A stretch of DNA of 64,000 nt from CAZUGH01 sp964619785 (GTDB lineage Bacteria; Bacillota; Clostridia; Lachnospirales; Lachnospiraceae): NCBI GenBank assembly GCA_964619785.1, contig CAZUGH010000005.1, positions 4,610-68,609 of the forward strand, in the 5' to 3' direction. The notes beneath the pieces are model-generated. The model did not search any database and was not told where the DNA came from. It worked only from the letters and a program-made list of their open reading frames with translations. Shown here one piece after another: positions 9,324 to 18,201 of this stretch (its first letter is position 1; each line of letters begins with the position of its first letter). The translations under genes and the position numbers were made by a program.

Positions 9324-10655
9324 TCACTCCAGATTGTTAACATATTCTTTGAACAGGTCTCCACGTTGCTCGTAGGACTTAAACATATCCCAGCTCGCAC
9401 ATGCAGGGGAAAGCAATACTGCTTCTCCCTCTTTTGCTAAATGACTGGCCTCTTCTACTGCCTCTTGCAACGTTGTCACTCGAACAATGTTAGTAAAACC
9501 ACATTTTCGCGCTGTATCTTCAATCTGATCTGCTGTATCTCCAAGTAAAATCAGATAATTCACTTTACCATTAAATGCTTGAATCCATTCTGTGAAATCG
9601 GACTTTTTATCGTATCCTCCACCTATCAGGACTGTTTGGCGATTCATCGACTGTATTCCTTTGATTGCTGCATCCGGATTCGTTCCCTTGGAATCATTAT
9701 AATACGTAACACCATGTTTTTCTGTTACATATTCCACACGATGTTCAACACCCTGAAACTCTTCCACTACCTTCTTGATTGTTGTAACAGGAACACCCAT
9801 CTTAATACTGATTGCAATTGCAGCCATGTAATTCTCATAATTATGCATTCCTAGTAACTTGCAATCTTTCACATTGCATATAATCTGATGCTCATCCGCA
9901 TATACGATATTACCTTCCTCATCCAAAAACACACCGGAAGAGAGCTGCGTCTTACTGCTAAAGAACATCACATGACCAGGCATTGAACTCGCCTTCTCAC
10001 GAAGCACCTCATCTTCATAATTTAAGATAATCACATCGGACTCTCTCTGCGTCCGTCCAATATTGAATTTAGTATCTATATAACACTCCATTGTTTTATG
10101 ACGATTTAAATGATCTGGTGTAATATTAAGAATAGCACTGATATGTGGATGAAAGCTCTGTATCGTCTCTAGCTGAAAACTACTAATCTCTGCTACGGTT
10201 ACAGAATCCTTACTAGACTCCATCACTTTTTCAGTATAAGGAACACCAATATTGCCCACAACTAGAACATGTTCAAAATGAGCCTTCATGATCTCACCAG
10301 TTAGTGTCGTTGTTGTTGTCTTGCCATTGGTTCCTGTGATTCCAATCACACAACCCTTCTCGAGTAAATATGCTAATTCAAGCTCACCAATAATCGGTAT
10401 CTCTGCCTGACGAAGTGTATCCGCTAGTTCAATATCTAGCGGAACTCCTGGACTAAATACAGCCAAATCAAGCTTTGATGTGATATCATCAGGATAATCC
10501 CCTAGGTATACTGGTTCGGATATTCCACTAATATCCGCGTCACGGCTGCCATCATATAAGCATATATCAGCTCCCTGGCTAATAAGTAGCTTACGCGCTG
10601 CCATTCCACTTTTACCGAGTCCAACAATCAATACTTTCTTATCCCGCAGTTTCAT
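9324..10655 (-). CDS. murD: UDP-N-acetylmuramoylalanine-D-glutamate ligase
   Basis: Cytosolic Mur ligase adding D-Glu to UDP-MurNAc-L-Ala. Taken as 443 residues from the ATG at 10655, which has GGAG six bases upstream; an upstream TTG and ATG lack such a site. An N-terminal Rossmann motif VLIVGLGKSGMAA, the ATP loop GITGTNGKTTTTT, and the central YNDSKGTNPDAAIKG of MurD are visible. It follows the mraY stop by 13 bases and precedes ftsW by 6, so it belongs to the same transcript. Confidence 0.96.
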   Translation of the reverse strand: MKLRDKKVLIVGLGKSGMAARKLLISQGADICLYDGSRDADISGISEPVYLGDYPDDITSKLDLAVFSPGVPLDIELADTLRQAEIPIIGELELAYLLEKGCVIGITGTNGKTTTTTLTGEIMKAHFEHVLVVGNIGVPYTEKVMESSKDSVTVAEISSFQLETIQSFHPHISAILNITPDHLNRHKTMECYIDTKFNIGRTQRESDVIILNYEDEVLREKASSMPGHVMFFSSKTQLSSGVFLDEEGNIVYADEHQIICNVKDCKLLGMHNYENYMAAIAISIKMGVPVTTIKKVVEEFQGVEHRVEYVTEKHGVTYYNDSKGTNPDAAIKGIQSMNRQTVLIGGGYDKKSDFTEWIQAFNGKVNYLILLGDTADQIEDTARKCGFTNIVRVTTLQEAVEEASHLAKEGEAVLLSPACASWDMFKSYEQRGDLFKEYVNNLE

Positions 10656-10668
10656 TCTTTTCTCCATT

Positions 10669-11243
10669 CTAGACAACCATTCCCAAGATACAAAGTAGCG
10701 CTGTTATCATGCAAAACGCCACAACAATTTGAGTTTCTGGTATTCCCATAAGCTCAAGATGATGGTGAAGAGGTGCCATTTTCAAAATTCTTTTTCCATG
10801 TGTAATTTTATAACATCCCACCTGCAATATAACAGATAGGACTTCAATCAAATAAATCATCCCCACTACTACAATATAGAGTGGAATCTGAAGCATGAAT
10901 CCAATCGATACAACAAATCCTCCTAACGCAAGAGAACCCGTATCTCCCATAAAGATTCGTGCTGGATGTACATTAAAAAGCAAAAATCCCAATAGACTTC
11001 CTAGAACAGCAAAGGTAATTGGTGTATACCCTGGATGTATCGTAAATGCTGCTACCGAAAAAAAAGTTGCAACAATGGATGTAATTCCTGATGCCAAACC
11101 ATCCAAGCCATCTGTAAAATTGACACCATTTACTGTTCCAATCACTGCTAGAAATAGAAATATTACAAACATCCATTCTGGCAAAATGATTGATTTATAA
11201 ACAAATGGAATCAACAGGGTTGTATCTTTATTCATAATATCCA
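10669..11243 (-). CDS. mraY: Phospho-N-acetylmuramoyl-pentapeptide transferase, N-terminus lost in gap
   Basis: Membrane enzyme making lipid I from UDP-MurNAc-pentapeptide and undecaprenyl phosphate. Only about 191 C-terminal residues are present out of a usual ~320. Seen are NFTDGLDGLASG (catalytic Asp pair), the HPARIFMGDTGSLALGG segment, and the APLHHHLELMG histidine motif near the C-terminus. The reading frame runs left to right into the N block at 11244, so a conceptual translation through the Ns joins it falsely to the upstream PBP. The missing first ~125 residues are expected inside the gap. The gene is probably intact in the organism. Confidence 0.93.
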
Positions 11244-11343
11244 NNNNNNNNNNNNNNNNNNNNNNNNNNNNNNNNNNNNNNNNNNNNNNNNNNNNNNNNN
11301 NNNNNNNNNNNNNNNNNNNNNNNNNNNNNNNNNNNNNNNNNNN
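11244..11343. other. Assembly gap (100 N)
   Basis: Exactly 100 undetermined bases, the usual placeholder length for a scaffold join of unknown size. The PBP on one side lacks its transpeptidase domain and MraY on the other lacks its N-terminal half. From normal family lengths roughly 1.2 kb of coding sequence is missing. The true distance is therefore larger than 100 bases. Confidence 0.95.
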
Positions 11344-12230
11344 TCCATTTCTCCACATGGCATTCATTTGATTCATTTTATCTTTGTGGCTTCGTTTGTT
11401 TACCTCTTCCGGCAGTTTATATGGCTCATTCAGATTGAATTCTGGAACACTTGTCATACTATAGATTTCACCATTATTTGGATTCATAACGATAATCTCT
11501 ACACTCTTTGCCTGCTTCTGTTCCTTGATTGTCTCAGCAACCTGTTTGGTATATCGCATGATATCAAGGTCTAAGCTTGTATACAGATTCCATCCTGGAA
11601 TCGGTTCAACTCGATCCTCTGCTCCATTTTCTATCTCGACGCCTGCCGCTGTTGCCATCGTAAGAATTGCCCCATCTACACCTGCAAGGTATTTATCATA
11701 TGTCACCTCGAGGCCAATAATGCCCTGGTTGTCTGCACCGGTAAAGCCTAAGACTTTAGATCCTAAATCATTGTACTTGTAGTGTCTCTTATAATCTTCG
11801 TCCACCATAACTCCTGGCAAATCCCGATCGCGTATTTGGTCAGATATCTCTTTGTCAACATTTGACTTAATTTTTCCCTCGACGAATTTTTCATGACCTT
11901 TTTCTCAATCTGTTCGCACGGTATATCCAGCTTTTGTGACAAAAAATCAATCACTTCTTTTGCATCTTTTATTTGACTATGAATAACAGAAATCGTGGAC
12001 ACCGAGCGATTGCCAGCTAAAGCCTTTCCCTTACGGTCTAGTATTTTACCACGTTCTGCTTTGATTGCACGTTCACGTTGATGTAGCTTGGTCGCCAAAG
12101 TTCCATAATGATCCGCTTTTGCCACCATGAGATAAGACAATCGGCCAAAAAGAGCAATGAACACAAGTAGGAAAACAAAAAATACCAAAAACATGCCTTG
12201 TCTTTGGTACGTTTTGTGAGGCAAATCCAT
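11344..12230 (-). CDS. Class B penicillin-binding protein (SpoVD/FtsI-like), frameshifted and incomplete
   Basis: N-terminal part of a second class B PBP: basic start, one membrane anchor (about 12-34), then the RGKILDRKGKALA dimerisation motif around residue 59 and the VMNPNNGEIYSMTSVPEFN segment that precedes the transpeptidase domain. The start at 12230 has GGAGG nine bases upstream. The frame changes near 11896-11904: the first part reads ...CEQIEKK, and the downstream frame continues G-H-E-K-F-V-E-G-K-I-K-S and then DLPGVMVDEDY. Adding one A to the A5 run there restores a single protein. The 3' end, including the SxxK, SxN and KTG motifs, falls in the N gap. Both defects are probably assembly errors. 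Its place after pbpB and before mraY fits spoVD. Confidence 0.8.
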
Positions 12231-12292
12231 AAAGGTAGACCTCCTTGGAGTTATCCTTATAGCTTATTATATCTTGCCCATATTTATGATTG

Positions 12293-14104
12293 TTACTTCG
12301 CATATACACCAAGGAAAGGTAATACCTTCTTCATGAGTTTTGAAGCAAATTCCGTTGCAAATGTACTATGCGCCTGGTCTGCCACATGAGGCTCATCAAT
12401 CAAAACATAGATTGCTACCTCTGGGTCCTCGGCTGGTACGCATCCAATGAATGATACCAGATAATTTTTCTCAGATACAGGTCTCTTCTCGGCAGTTCCT
12501 GTCTTACCACCAACGGTATAGCCTTTGACTGCTGCTGGATTCGCCGTTCCATTGGAAACTGTCGTCTCGAGATACTTGCGCATCAGTTTACTTGTATGCT
12601 CCGATACCGTCTTCTTAACCACCACGGGATCAACCGAATCAACCACAATACCATCTTCATTTTGAATTTCTTTGACAATATGTGGTTCATAATAATTACC
12701 ACCGTTAATTAATGAGCAAAATCCAGTCATCATCTGAATCATCGTAACGGTCTGTGTCTGTCCAAAACTACTTGTTGCTAGCTCGACTGGATTTAACTGC
12801 TCTTCCGAGTGTAAAAGTCCTGCCGATTCTCCCGGAAGTGTAATACCAGTCTTGCTTCCAAATCCAAAGATTCCATTATACTTATGAAACTTCTTTCTTC
12901 CTAGTGCAAGTCCAATGTCCATTAATGCTACATTACACGACTTATTCAATGCTTCTTCTAATGTCAATGGCCCATGACCCGAGTTATTACTACACTTAAT
13001 ACTGCGATCTAGAACCGTCTTTTTACCACCACATACATAGGTGTCACCATCTTTTGCCTTACCTTCTTCGAGAGCCGCCGATATCGTAAATGGCTTGAAC
13101 GTCGACCCTGGTTCATATGCAGCAGATATACAATAGTTCCCCCACATCTCCATCAAAGCCTTCATCTTGGTATCTTCATCCATTGCATCGATTTCTTCTT
13201 GCTTATACATATGTGTCAAATCTCTTGGATTATTAAGATCATAAGTAGGATAAGATGCCATCGCATAAATATCACCATTCTTTGGATTCATCAACATAAC
13301 TGCCATCTCTTCGGAACCCGTTTCTTTTTGAAAATTATCAATGTATTTTTCGACTAGCCTCTGAACATTTGCATCAATCGTCAGCACAACATCATTACCA
13401 TTGGTTGCAGCTTTTACTGTCTGTTGTAGATTCAGGTCAGAATCAAAATATCCATATTTTCTTCCCTCACTACCATTTAACTGATCATTATAGCTCTCTT
13501 CAATGCCGTAACTTCCTACATTTTCTTTATTAGAAAATCCCAGAATGTCACACCCCACCGTACTGAGCGGGTATTTTCTCACATAATCTTCTTCAAACCA
13601 GATACCTTTGATTTTGCTATTCTTTTCATTCATCTTTTCTTTAATTTTAGCTATCTCATCCGTTGTTTTACCCTTTAGTACATCCGGTCTCTCATACATC
13701 GAGTTAGGCTTCTGCTGCATCAAAGTATCGATGACTGTTCGGTCAATTCCAAAGCATTCAACTAAAGCACTCACCGTAGGTTCATAGTTTTCTTTCTTAC
13801 TGTTTAGTGTTCGAGGCTCAACCACTACATTAAATACACGTACACTAACTGCTAATGATGTTTCATTACGATCCTTAATTTCACCACGTCGATAATTTAA
13901 TGTACTACTGACATAGGACTGTTGACTAAGTACCTGTTTTTTATAACTATCACCCTTTACCGTATTAAGATAGTATATCTTCACTAGTAATCCTGCAAAT
14001 AAAATAACAACGCCACAAAAAAAGCATACCATCCCAGCTTTCATAGATGGAGTAACCTTATTTCTTTTGCGGCGTCTTCTTCTTGTTCTATATGTGCGAC
14101 TCAT
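12293..14104 (-). CDS. pbpB: Class B penicillin-binding protein (PBP2B/FtsI type transpeptidase)
   Basis: Septal D,D-transpeptidase that cross-links peptidoglycan with FtsW. Taken as 603 residues from the ATG at 14104, with GAGGA five bases upstream; an ATG four codons earlier is too close to its site. A basic tail rich in Arg is followed by one membrane anchor (about 22-43), a dimerisation domain with YRRGEIKDRN (71-80), and the transpeptidase domain with GSTFKP (active Ser about 334), SCN (389-391) and KTGTAEK (534-540). No C-terminal PASTA domain is present. It follows ftsL by 31 bases. Confidence 0.92.
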   Translation of the reverse strand: MSRTYRTRRRRRKRNKVTPSMKAGMVCFFCGVVILFAGLLVKIYYLNTVKGDSYKKQVLSQQSYVSSTLNYRRGEIKDRNETSLAVSVRVFNVVVEPRTLNSKKENYEPTVSALVECFGIDRTVIDTLMQQKPNSMYERPDVLKGKTTDEIAKIKEKMNEKNSKIKGIWFEEDYVRKYPLSTVGCDILGFSNKENVGSYGIEESYNDQLNGSEGRKYGYFDSDLNLQQTVKAATNGNDVVLTIDANVQRLVEKYIDNFQKETGSEEMAVMLMNPKNGDIYAMASYPTYDLNNPRDLTHMYKQEEIDAMDEDTKMKALMEMWGNYCISAAYEPGSTFKPFTISAALEEGKAKDGDTYVCGGKKTVLDRSIKCSNNSGHGPLTLEEALNKSCNVALMDIGLALGRKKFHKYNGIFGFGSKTGITLPGESAGLLHSEEQLNPVELATSSFGQTQTVTMIQMMTGFCSLINGGNYYEPHIVKEIQNEDGIVVDSVDPVVVKKTVSEHTSKLMRKYLETTVSNGTANPAAVKGYTVGGKTGTAEKRPVSEKNYLVSFIGCVPAEDPEVAIYVLIDEPHVADQAHSTFATEFASKLMKKVLPFLGVYAK

Positions 14105-14135
14105 ATCATTCCTCATTCCTAATCATCACAGATTA

Positions 14136-14579
14136 TTATCTTGGAATATCACTATGCTGTCTAACCTGCGTACTTTTCTTACTGGTATAGGAAAATACCT
14201 GATTATCCTTAGCGCTCACCATTCCCAATTCCTTCGTTGCTTTTGAATAAATCGTTGGTAAATCAATCGAGTTGTTCACATTCTCCATTGCCGTTGCATT
14301 TTCCTTCTCTAATTCTACCACTTCTGTCTGCAAAGACACAATACTATTATTCAAATATGTTGACTCAAATTGCTTTTGTAAATATGTAAAGCATACAAAA
14401 AAAGCAGCAGCTAACGTAAGTGCACAAATCAGTACCGACACTCGATCTACTCTCTTCTTAGGTTTTCTTCTTGGCTGCGGTGCCTGACGACGTCTCGTCT
14501 CCTCATCAGGTCTTCTGACTGGTTCGGCATACAGTTCTCTAGCTGCCGATCCATAAATGTAATGATTTCTCTCTTCCAT
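14136..14579 (-). CDS. ftsL: FtsL-like cell division protein
   Basis: Small bitopic protein of 147 residues: a long Arg/Pro-rich cytoplasmic part (to about residue 43), one membrane segment (VSVLICALTLAAAFFVCFTYL), then a leucine-zipper-like coiled coil with heptad hydrophobics (LNNSIVSLQTEVVELEKEN). The start at 14579 has GGAGG with a GGACAATC spacer. FtsL sequences diverge strongly, so the identification rests on topology and position between rsmH and the PBP gene. In known systems FtsL forms a complex with FtsQ/DivIB and FtsB/DivIC. Confidence 0.8.
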   Translation of the reverse strand: MEERNHYIYGSAARELYAEPVRRPDEETRRRQAPQPRRKPKKRVDRVSVLICALTLAAAFFVCFTYLQKQFESTYLNNSIVSLQTEVVELEKENATAMENVNNSIDLPTIYSKATKELGMVSAKDNQVFSYTSKKSTQVRQHSDIPR

Positions 14580-14602
14580 GATTGTCCCCTCCACAAATTC
14601 TG

Positions 14603-15544
14603 TCATCCTTGACGTTTCTCAAATATACGAAGCTTTGCGCTTTTTGATCTTGAATTCTCCTCTAATTCTTCCTCTGATGGAAGAATTGGTTTCCTTGTTA
14701 TCACTTTTCCCTTTGATTCCTTACCACATACACATATCGGAAAATCTCTCGGACATGTACATGGATTTTCATTTGTTCGAAAACAGTTTTTGACGATTCG
14801 ATCTTCGAGTGAATGAAATGTGATGATGCAGATACGTCCACCATCGTTCAACAAATCAATCATCTCATCAAGCGAATTTTCAAGAACCTCTAATTCCTTA
14901 TTACATTCAATTCGAATCGCTTGAAATGTACGTTTAGCAGGATGACCCTTGCCGTTACGAGCCTTTGCCGGCATCGACTTACGTATAATGTCAACAAGTT
15001 CAAATGTCGTCTGAATCTCTCTTTCCTGTCTATCCTTCACAATGTTTCTGGCAATGTTTCTCGCGTATCGTTCTTCACCAAAAACCTTTAGAACCTTAGT
15101 TAATTTATCTTCACTATACGTATTTACGATATCCTTAGCAGTCAAATACTGCTCCTGATCCATACGCATGTCTAAATCTGCATCCTCCATGTAGGAAAAT
15201 CCGCGCTCTTTTGTATCAAGCTGATATGACGAAACGCCTAAATCTAAAACAATGCCATCCACTTTGGTAACACCTTGTTCTAACAAGACTTGTTTCATTT
15301 GCTCATAATTACTTTTTATAATGGTCACTTGATCGCCATATTCTAAGAGCCGTTCTGTCGCAGCCTCGATCGCGCATTCATCCTGATCAATTCCATAAAA
15401 ATGGCCATCAGGTCCAAGCTTACTGCATACCACACTAGCATGTCCTGCACCACCTAGTGTTCCGTCTACATAGATTCCATCTGGTCGAATCTGTAGACCA
15501 TCGGTAGTTTCATGTAATAATACCGATTTGTGATTAAATTCCAT
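14603..15544 (-). CDS. rsmH: 16S rRNA (cytosine-1402 N4) methyltransferase
   Basis: SAM-dependent methyltransferase (formerly MraW) acting on C1402 in the ribosomal P site. It has 313 residues, the family length. An N-terminal [13 protein letters not shown], the SAM loop [12 protein letters not shown] (25-36), [10 protein letters not shown] and the HSLEDRIVK motif near residue 245 are characteristic. AGGAGGT lies six bases before the ATG. It follows mraZ by 21 bases and its stop lies 23 bases before the ftsL start. Confidence 0.97.
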   Translation of the reverse strand: MEFNHKSVLLHETTDGLQIRPDGIYVDGTLGGAGHASVVCSKLGPDGHFYGIDQDECAIEAATERLLEYGDQVTIIKSNYEQMKQVLLEQGVTKVDGIVLDLGVSSYQLDTKERGFSYMEDADLDMRMDQEQYLTAKDIVNTYSEDKLTKVLKVFGEERYARNIARNIVKDRQEREIQTTFELVDIIRKSMPAKARNGKGHPAKRTFQAIRIECNKELEVLENSLDEMIDLLNDGGRICIITFHSLEDRIVKNCFRTNENPCTCPRDFPICVCGKESKGKVITRKPILPSEEELEENSRSKSAKLRIFEKRQG

Positions 15545-15565
15545 GAAATACCTCCTGTAATACTG

Positions 15566-15994
15566 CTAGTAACTCAGACCCAATTCAGCCATGTGCTCTG
15601 CAATGTCATCTACATTATCAAAATCATCATTCTCATCCCAGCGTTCCTTACTCCATACCTCAATCTTAGACATAACTCCTACTACTACTACATCTTTTGT
15701 CATGCCAGCTAAATCTCTTAGCTTTGCCGGTATTAATGTTCGTCCTTGTTTATCAATGTCACACTGTGCTGCATTCGCATTGAAGTAACGCTGTAACTTT
15801 CTGGCTTCTTTGTTTCCTGGAAGACTCTCTAACTGCTTCGTGAACTTCTCCCATTCTGCGATCGGATATATAAATAAACATCCATCTAAACCAAGTGTAG
15901 CAACAAATGATTCGCCCAATGCCTCACGGAATTTAGCAGGAACAATAATACGTCCCTTCGTATCTAAACTATGATCGTATGTACCCATGAACAT
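15566..15994 (-). CDS. mraZ: Transcriptional regulator MraZ
   Basis: AbrB-like DNA-binding protein of 142 residues; the family forms ring-shaped multimers and controls the dcw cluster. Two copies of the MraZ repeat are seen: DTKGRIIVPAKFREALG (12-28) and DKQGRTLIPAKLRDLAG (about 82-98). The start at 15994 (MFMGTYDHSLD) has AGGTG seven bases upstream; an internal ATG two codons later is the alternative. It is the first gene of the cluster and lies directly behind a set of 10-bp repeats that match the known MraZ box, so it probably regulates its own transcript. Confidence 0.96.
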   Translation of the reverse strand: MFMGTYDHSLDTKGRIIVPAKFREALGESFVATLGLDGCLFIYPIAEWEKFTKQLESLPGNKEARKLQRYFNANAAQCDIDKQGRTLIPAKLRDLAGMTKDVVVVGVMSKIEVWSKERWDENDDFDNVDDIAEHMAELGLSY

Positions 15995-16007
15995 TTGACT
16001 TCACCTA

Positions 16008-16044
16008 CCATTTCACTCCACTTCGTTCCACTTCCCACCACTTT
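16008..16044 (-). promoter_or_regulatory. MraZ operator: four 10-bp direct repeats
   Basis: Read on the minus strand, the motif AAAGTGG or a close variant (AAAGTGG, GAAGTGG, GAAGTGG, GAAATGG) occurs four times at exactly 10-bp steps (+ strand 16038-16044, 16028-16034, 16018-16024, 16008-16014). A fifth copy, AAAGTGG at 16059-16065, lies in the promoter spacer. This matches the AAAGTGK-N3 tandem pattern described for MraZ in Mollicutes. The array covers roughly +1 to +37 of the predicted transcript and ends at the mraZ ribosome site. Confidence 0.8.
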
Positions 16045-16050
16045 CTTATG

Positions 16051-16079
16051 ATTTTACTCCACTTTTACTCCAAAATCAA
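16051..16079 (-). promoter_or_regulatory. dcw cluster promoter (PmraZ)
   Basis: TTGATT (16079-16074) and TAAAAT (16056-16051) on the minus strand are separated by exactly 17 bases. The predicted start of transcription falls at about 16044, the edge of the repeat operator. One repeat copy sits inside the spacer, so a bound MraZ ring would cover the promoter. Confidence 0.75.
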
Positions 16080-16103
16080 GCCTTTTCTTTGCCAAATTTC
16101 AAT

Positions 16104-16132
16104 AAAAAAGTGCCATTTTACGGCACTTTTTT
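16104..16132. terminator. Bidirectional terminator between lgt and mraZ
   Basis: An 11-bp perfect stem AAAAAAGTGCC / GGCACTTTTTT with a 7-base loop has U-runs on both strands. It is the second of two hairpins after lgt and lies just upstream of the mraZ promoter, which it shields from read-through. Confidence 0.85.
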
Positions 16133-16168
16133 CATCCCCGGGCACAACATATCGGTATTTTTGCGCAA

Positions 16169-16210
16169 AAAAGAAGTCCTGACACAATATGTTGTGTCGG
16201 GACTTCTTTT
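16169..16210. terminator. Strong terminator after lgt
   Basis: A 19-bp stem (16169-16187 with 16192-16210, one G-U pair) and a 4-base TATG loop is followed by a T-run on the minus strand. It starts 9 bases after the lgt stop codon and ends the long dapA-to-lgt gene run. Confidence 0.9.
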
Positions 16211-16218
16211 ATATGATT

Positions 16219-17091
16219 TTAATTATTTTTAGTAATTGTTGCCATCTTACGTCTTTTATATACCCAAAACGCACCACTTAGTACAATTAACACGCCGGAT
16301 AACACCTGCGATACAGCAATTGATGTTCCTCCAACTAGCAACTGGTCGGTTCGCAATCCTTCAATCCAGATTCTCCCCAATCCATATCCAGCAAGATACA
16401 GAACGAACATCTCTCCATCAAATTTCTTCTTTTTCGCTAATACAATAATCAGAATAAGCACTACCAAATTCCATAATGACTCATATAAGAAGGTAGGATG
16501 AACCTGAATATAAGCCACCCCATTTTCAATAATCTCATGTTGCCGCAGGGTGTCTGTAATGTTGCTTGCAAGTACTTCACTTTCTTTCAAGCGCATGGCA
16601 AAGAAATTATCTGTATATCCTCCAAAGGCTTCCCGATTAAAGAAATTGCCCCATCGTCCTATAATCTGTCCAAGAATCAAACCAGCACATGCTGTATCCG
16701 CCATCTTAAGAAATGAATACTTTTTCAATCGACAATATACAAAAGCAGACAATACACCGCCAATCACTCCACCATAAATGGCCATACCACCACCACGCAG
16801 ATTGAAAATTTGTAATAGATTGTCCCGATATTGATCAAAACTAAAAATCACAAAATACAATCTTGCACCGATAATTGCAAAAATAATACCATAGATTGCA
16901 AAATCAGAATAGACATCTGGATCTTGCCCTGTTCTCTTGGCCTGCCATCTAGCAATCAGCAATCCAGCAACCATGCCAAGCGCAATAATCATACCATAGA
17001 AGGCAATGGTAAACCCACCAACTGTGATACCCTTCGTCATATTAGCAATCTTGATACCGATATGAGGAAATGAAACATCAATACCTTCCAT
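16219..17091 (-). CDS. lgt: Prolipoprotein diacylglyceryl transferase
   Basis: Integral membrane enzyme that transfers diacylglycerol from phosphatidylglycerol to the lipobox Cys of prolipoproteins. Its 290 residues carry about seven hydrophobic segments. The signature GRWGNFFNREAFGG (about 145-158) and the HPTFLYESLWN motif near residue 197 are seen, as is the GLGRIWIEGLRTD segment. AGGAGGT lies five bases before the ATG. It is the last gene of the run that starts at dapA, 12 bases after ychF, and is followed by two terminators. Confidence 0.96.
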   Translation of the reverse strand: MEGIDVSFPHIGIKIANMTKGITVGGFTIAFYGMIIALGMVAGLLIARWQAKRTGQDPDVYSDFAIYGIIFAIIGARLYFVIFSFDQYRDNLLQIFNLRGGGMAIYGGVIGGVLSAFVYCRLKKYSFLKMADTACAGLILGQIIGRWGNFFNREAFGGYTDNFFAMRLKESEVLASNITDTLRQHEIIENGVAYIQVHPTFLYESLWNLVVLILIIVLAKKKKFDGEMFVLYLAGYGLGRIWIEGLRTDQLLVGGTSIAVSQVLSGVLIVLSGAFWVYKRRKMATITKNN

Positions 17092-17103
17092 GTCTACCTC
17101 CTA

Positions 17104-18201
17104 CTATACATTAAAGCGGAACAAGATAACATCTCCATCTTGCACTACATATTCTTTACCTTCTGAGCGAACGAGACCTTTTTCCTTCGCACCAACGTTA
17201 CCACCATATTCCACTAGATGCTCGTAGCTCACAACTTCAGCTCGTATAAATCCTCGTTCAAAATCTGTATGAATTTTACCGGCTGCCTGTGGGGCTTTCG
17301 TTCCTTCGGTAATCGTCCATGCTCTTGTCTCATCTTCACCGGTTGTCAGATAACTAATCAAGCCCAACAAGCGATAACTAGCACGAATCAACTTCTGAAG
17401 TCCTGACTCAGTCAAGCCCAGGTCCTCTAAAAACATCTTTGTTTCCTCTTCATCTAATTCGGCAATCTCCTGCTCAATCTGTGCACAGATAACAAACACT
17501 TCTGAGCCTTCTTCTTTTGCATACTCACGAACCTTTTGTACATGAGGATTGTCAACTCCATCATTCGCCAAGTCATCCTCTGCCACATTAGCAGCATAGA
17601 TCACTGGTTTTGCTGTCAATAAGTTATAATCCTTGAACCAGAATTCTTCATCTTCATCATTCACATCAAAATTCTTCGCCATCTTATTCTCTTCTAAGAA
17701 TGCTTTTAATCTCTCAACAAAAGATAGCTCCTTCGCAAGTTTCTTATCATTTTTAGCACCACGAGATACCTTAGCCACTCTTCTCTCAAGAATCTCAATG
17801 TCTGAGAAAATAAGTTCCAGATTGATTGTTTCGATATCACGCATCGGATCAATACTTCCATCTACATGGACAATATTGCTATCTTCAAAGCAACGCACGA
17901 CATGCACAATAGCATCTACCTCACGAATATTGGATAAGAACTGGTTGCCCAATCCTTCTCCTTTGGATGCTCCTTTTACAAGACCAGCAATATCCACAAA
18001 TTCAATTGTTGCCGGAATCACTTTCTTAGAGTTATGCATCTTACCTAGTACGTTTAATCTCTCATCTGGCACTGGTACGATTCCCACATTGGGGTCAATG
18101 GTACAGAATGGATAATTGGCTGATTCTGCACCCGCTTTTGTCAATGAATTAAATAATGTGCTTTTTCCTACGTTTGGTAATCCAACAATTCCTAGTTTCA
18201 T
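17104..18201 (-). CDS. ychF: Ribosome-associated ATPase YchF (OBG family)
   Basis: Cytosolic P-loop NTPase with ATP preference, linked in other bacteria to stress and translation control. The start is chosen at ATG 18201: GGAGG lies five bases upstream and the ATG overlaps the rpe stop as ATGA. That gives 365 residues, the usual size. An ATG four codons earlier overlaps the ribosome site. GLPNVGKSTLFN (G1), DIAGLVKGASKGEGLGNQFL (G3) and a C-terminal TGS-type domain (about 280-365, with TWTITEGTKAPQAAGKIH) are seen. Confidence 0.96.
   Translation of the reverse strand: MKLGIVGLPNVGKSTLFNSLTKAGAESANYPFCTIDPNVGIVPVPDERLNVLGKMHNSKKVIPATIEFVDIAGLVKGASKGEGLGNQFLSNIREVDAIVHVVRCFEDSNIVHVDGSIDPMRDIETINLELIFSDIEILERRVAKVSRGAKNDKKLAKELSFVERLKAFLEENKMAKNFDVNDEDEEFWFKDYNLLTAKPVIYAANVAEDDLANDGVDNPHVQKVREYAKEEGSEVFVICAQIEQEIAELDEEETKMFLEDLGLTESGLQKLIRASYRLLGLISYLTTGEDETRAWTITEGTKAPQAAGKIHTDFERGFIRAEVVSYEHLVEYGGNVGAKEKGLVRSEGKEYVVQDGDVILFRFNV

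Noticed and set aside
10669..11820. A single 383-residue protein running through the N block
   Set aside because: The two halves belong to different families (PBP and MraY). The join is an artefact of unknown bases being translated.
16137..16201. A segment at 16137-16152 that could pair with 16187-16201 as an anti-terminator of the lgt hairpin
   Set aside because: On the minus-strand transcript the pairing partner is made after the terminator hairpin is complete, so it cannot act as a simple anti-terminator. It may be a relic of a duplicated hairpin.
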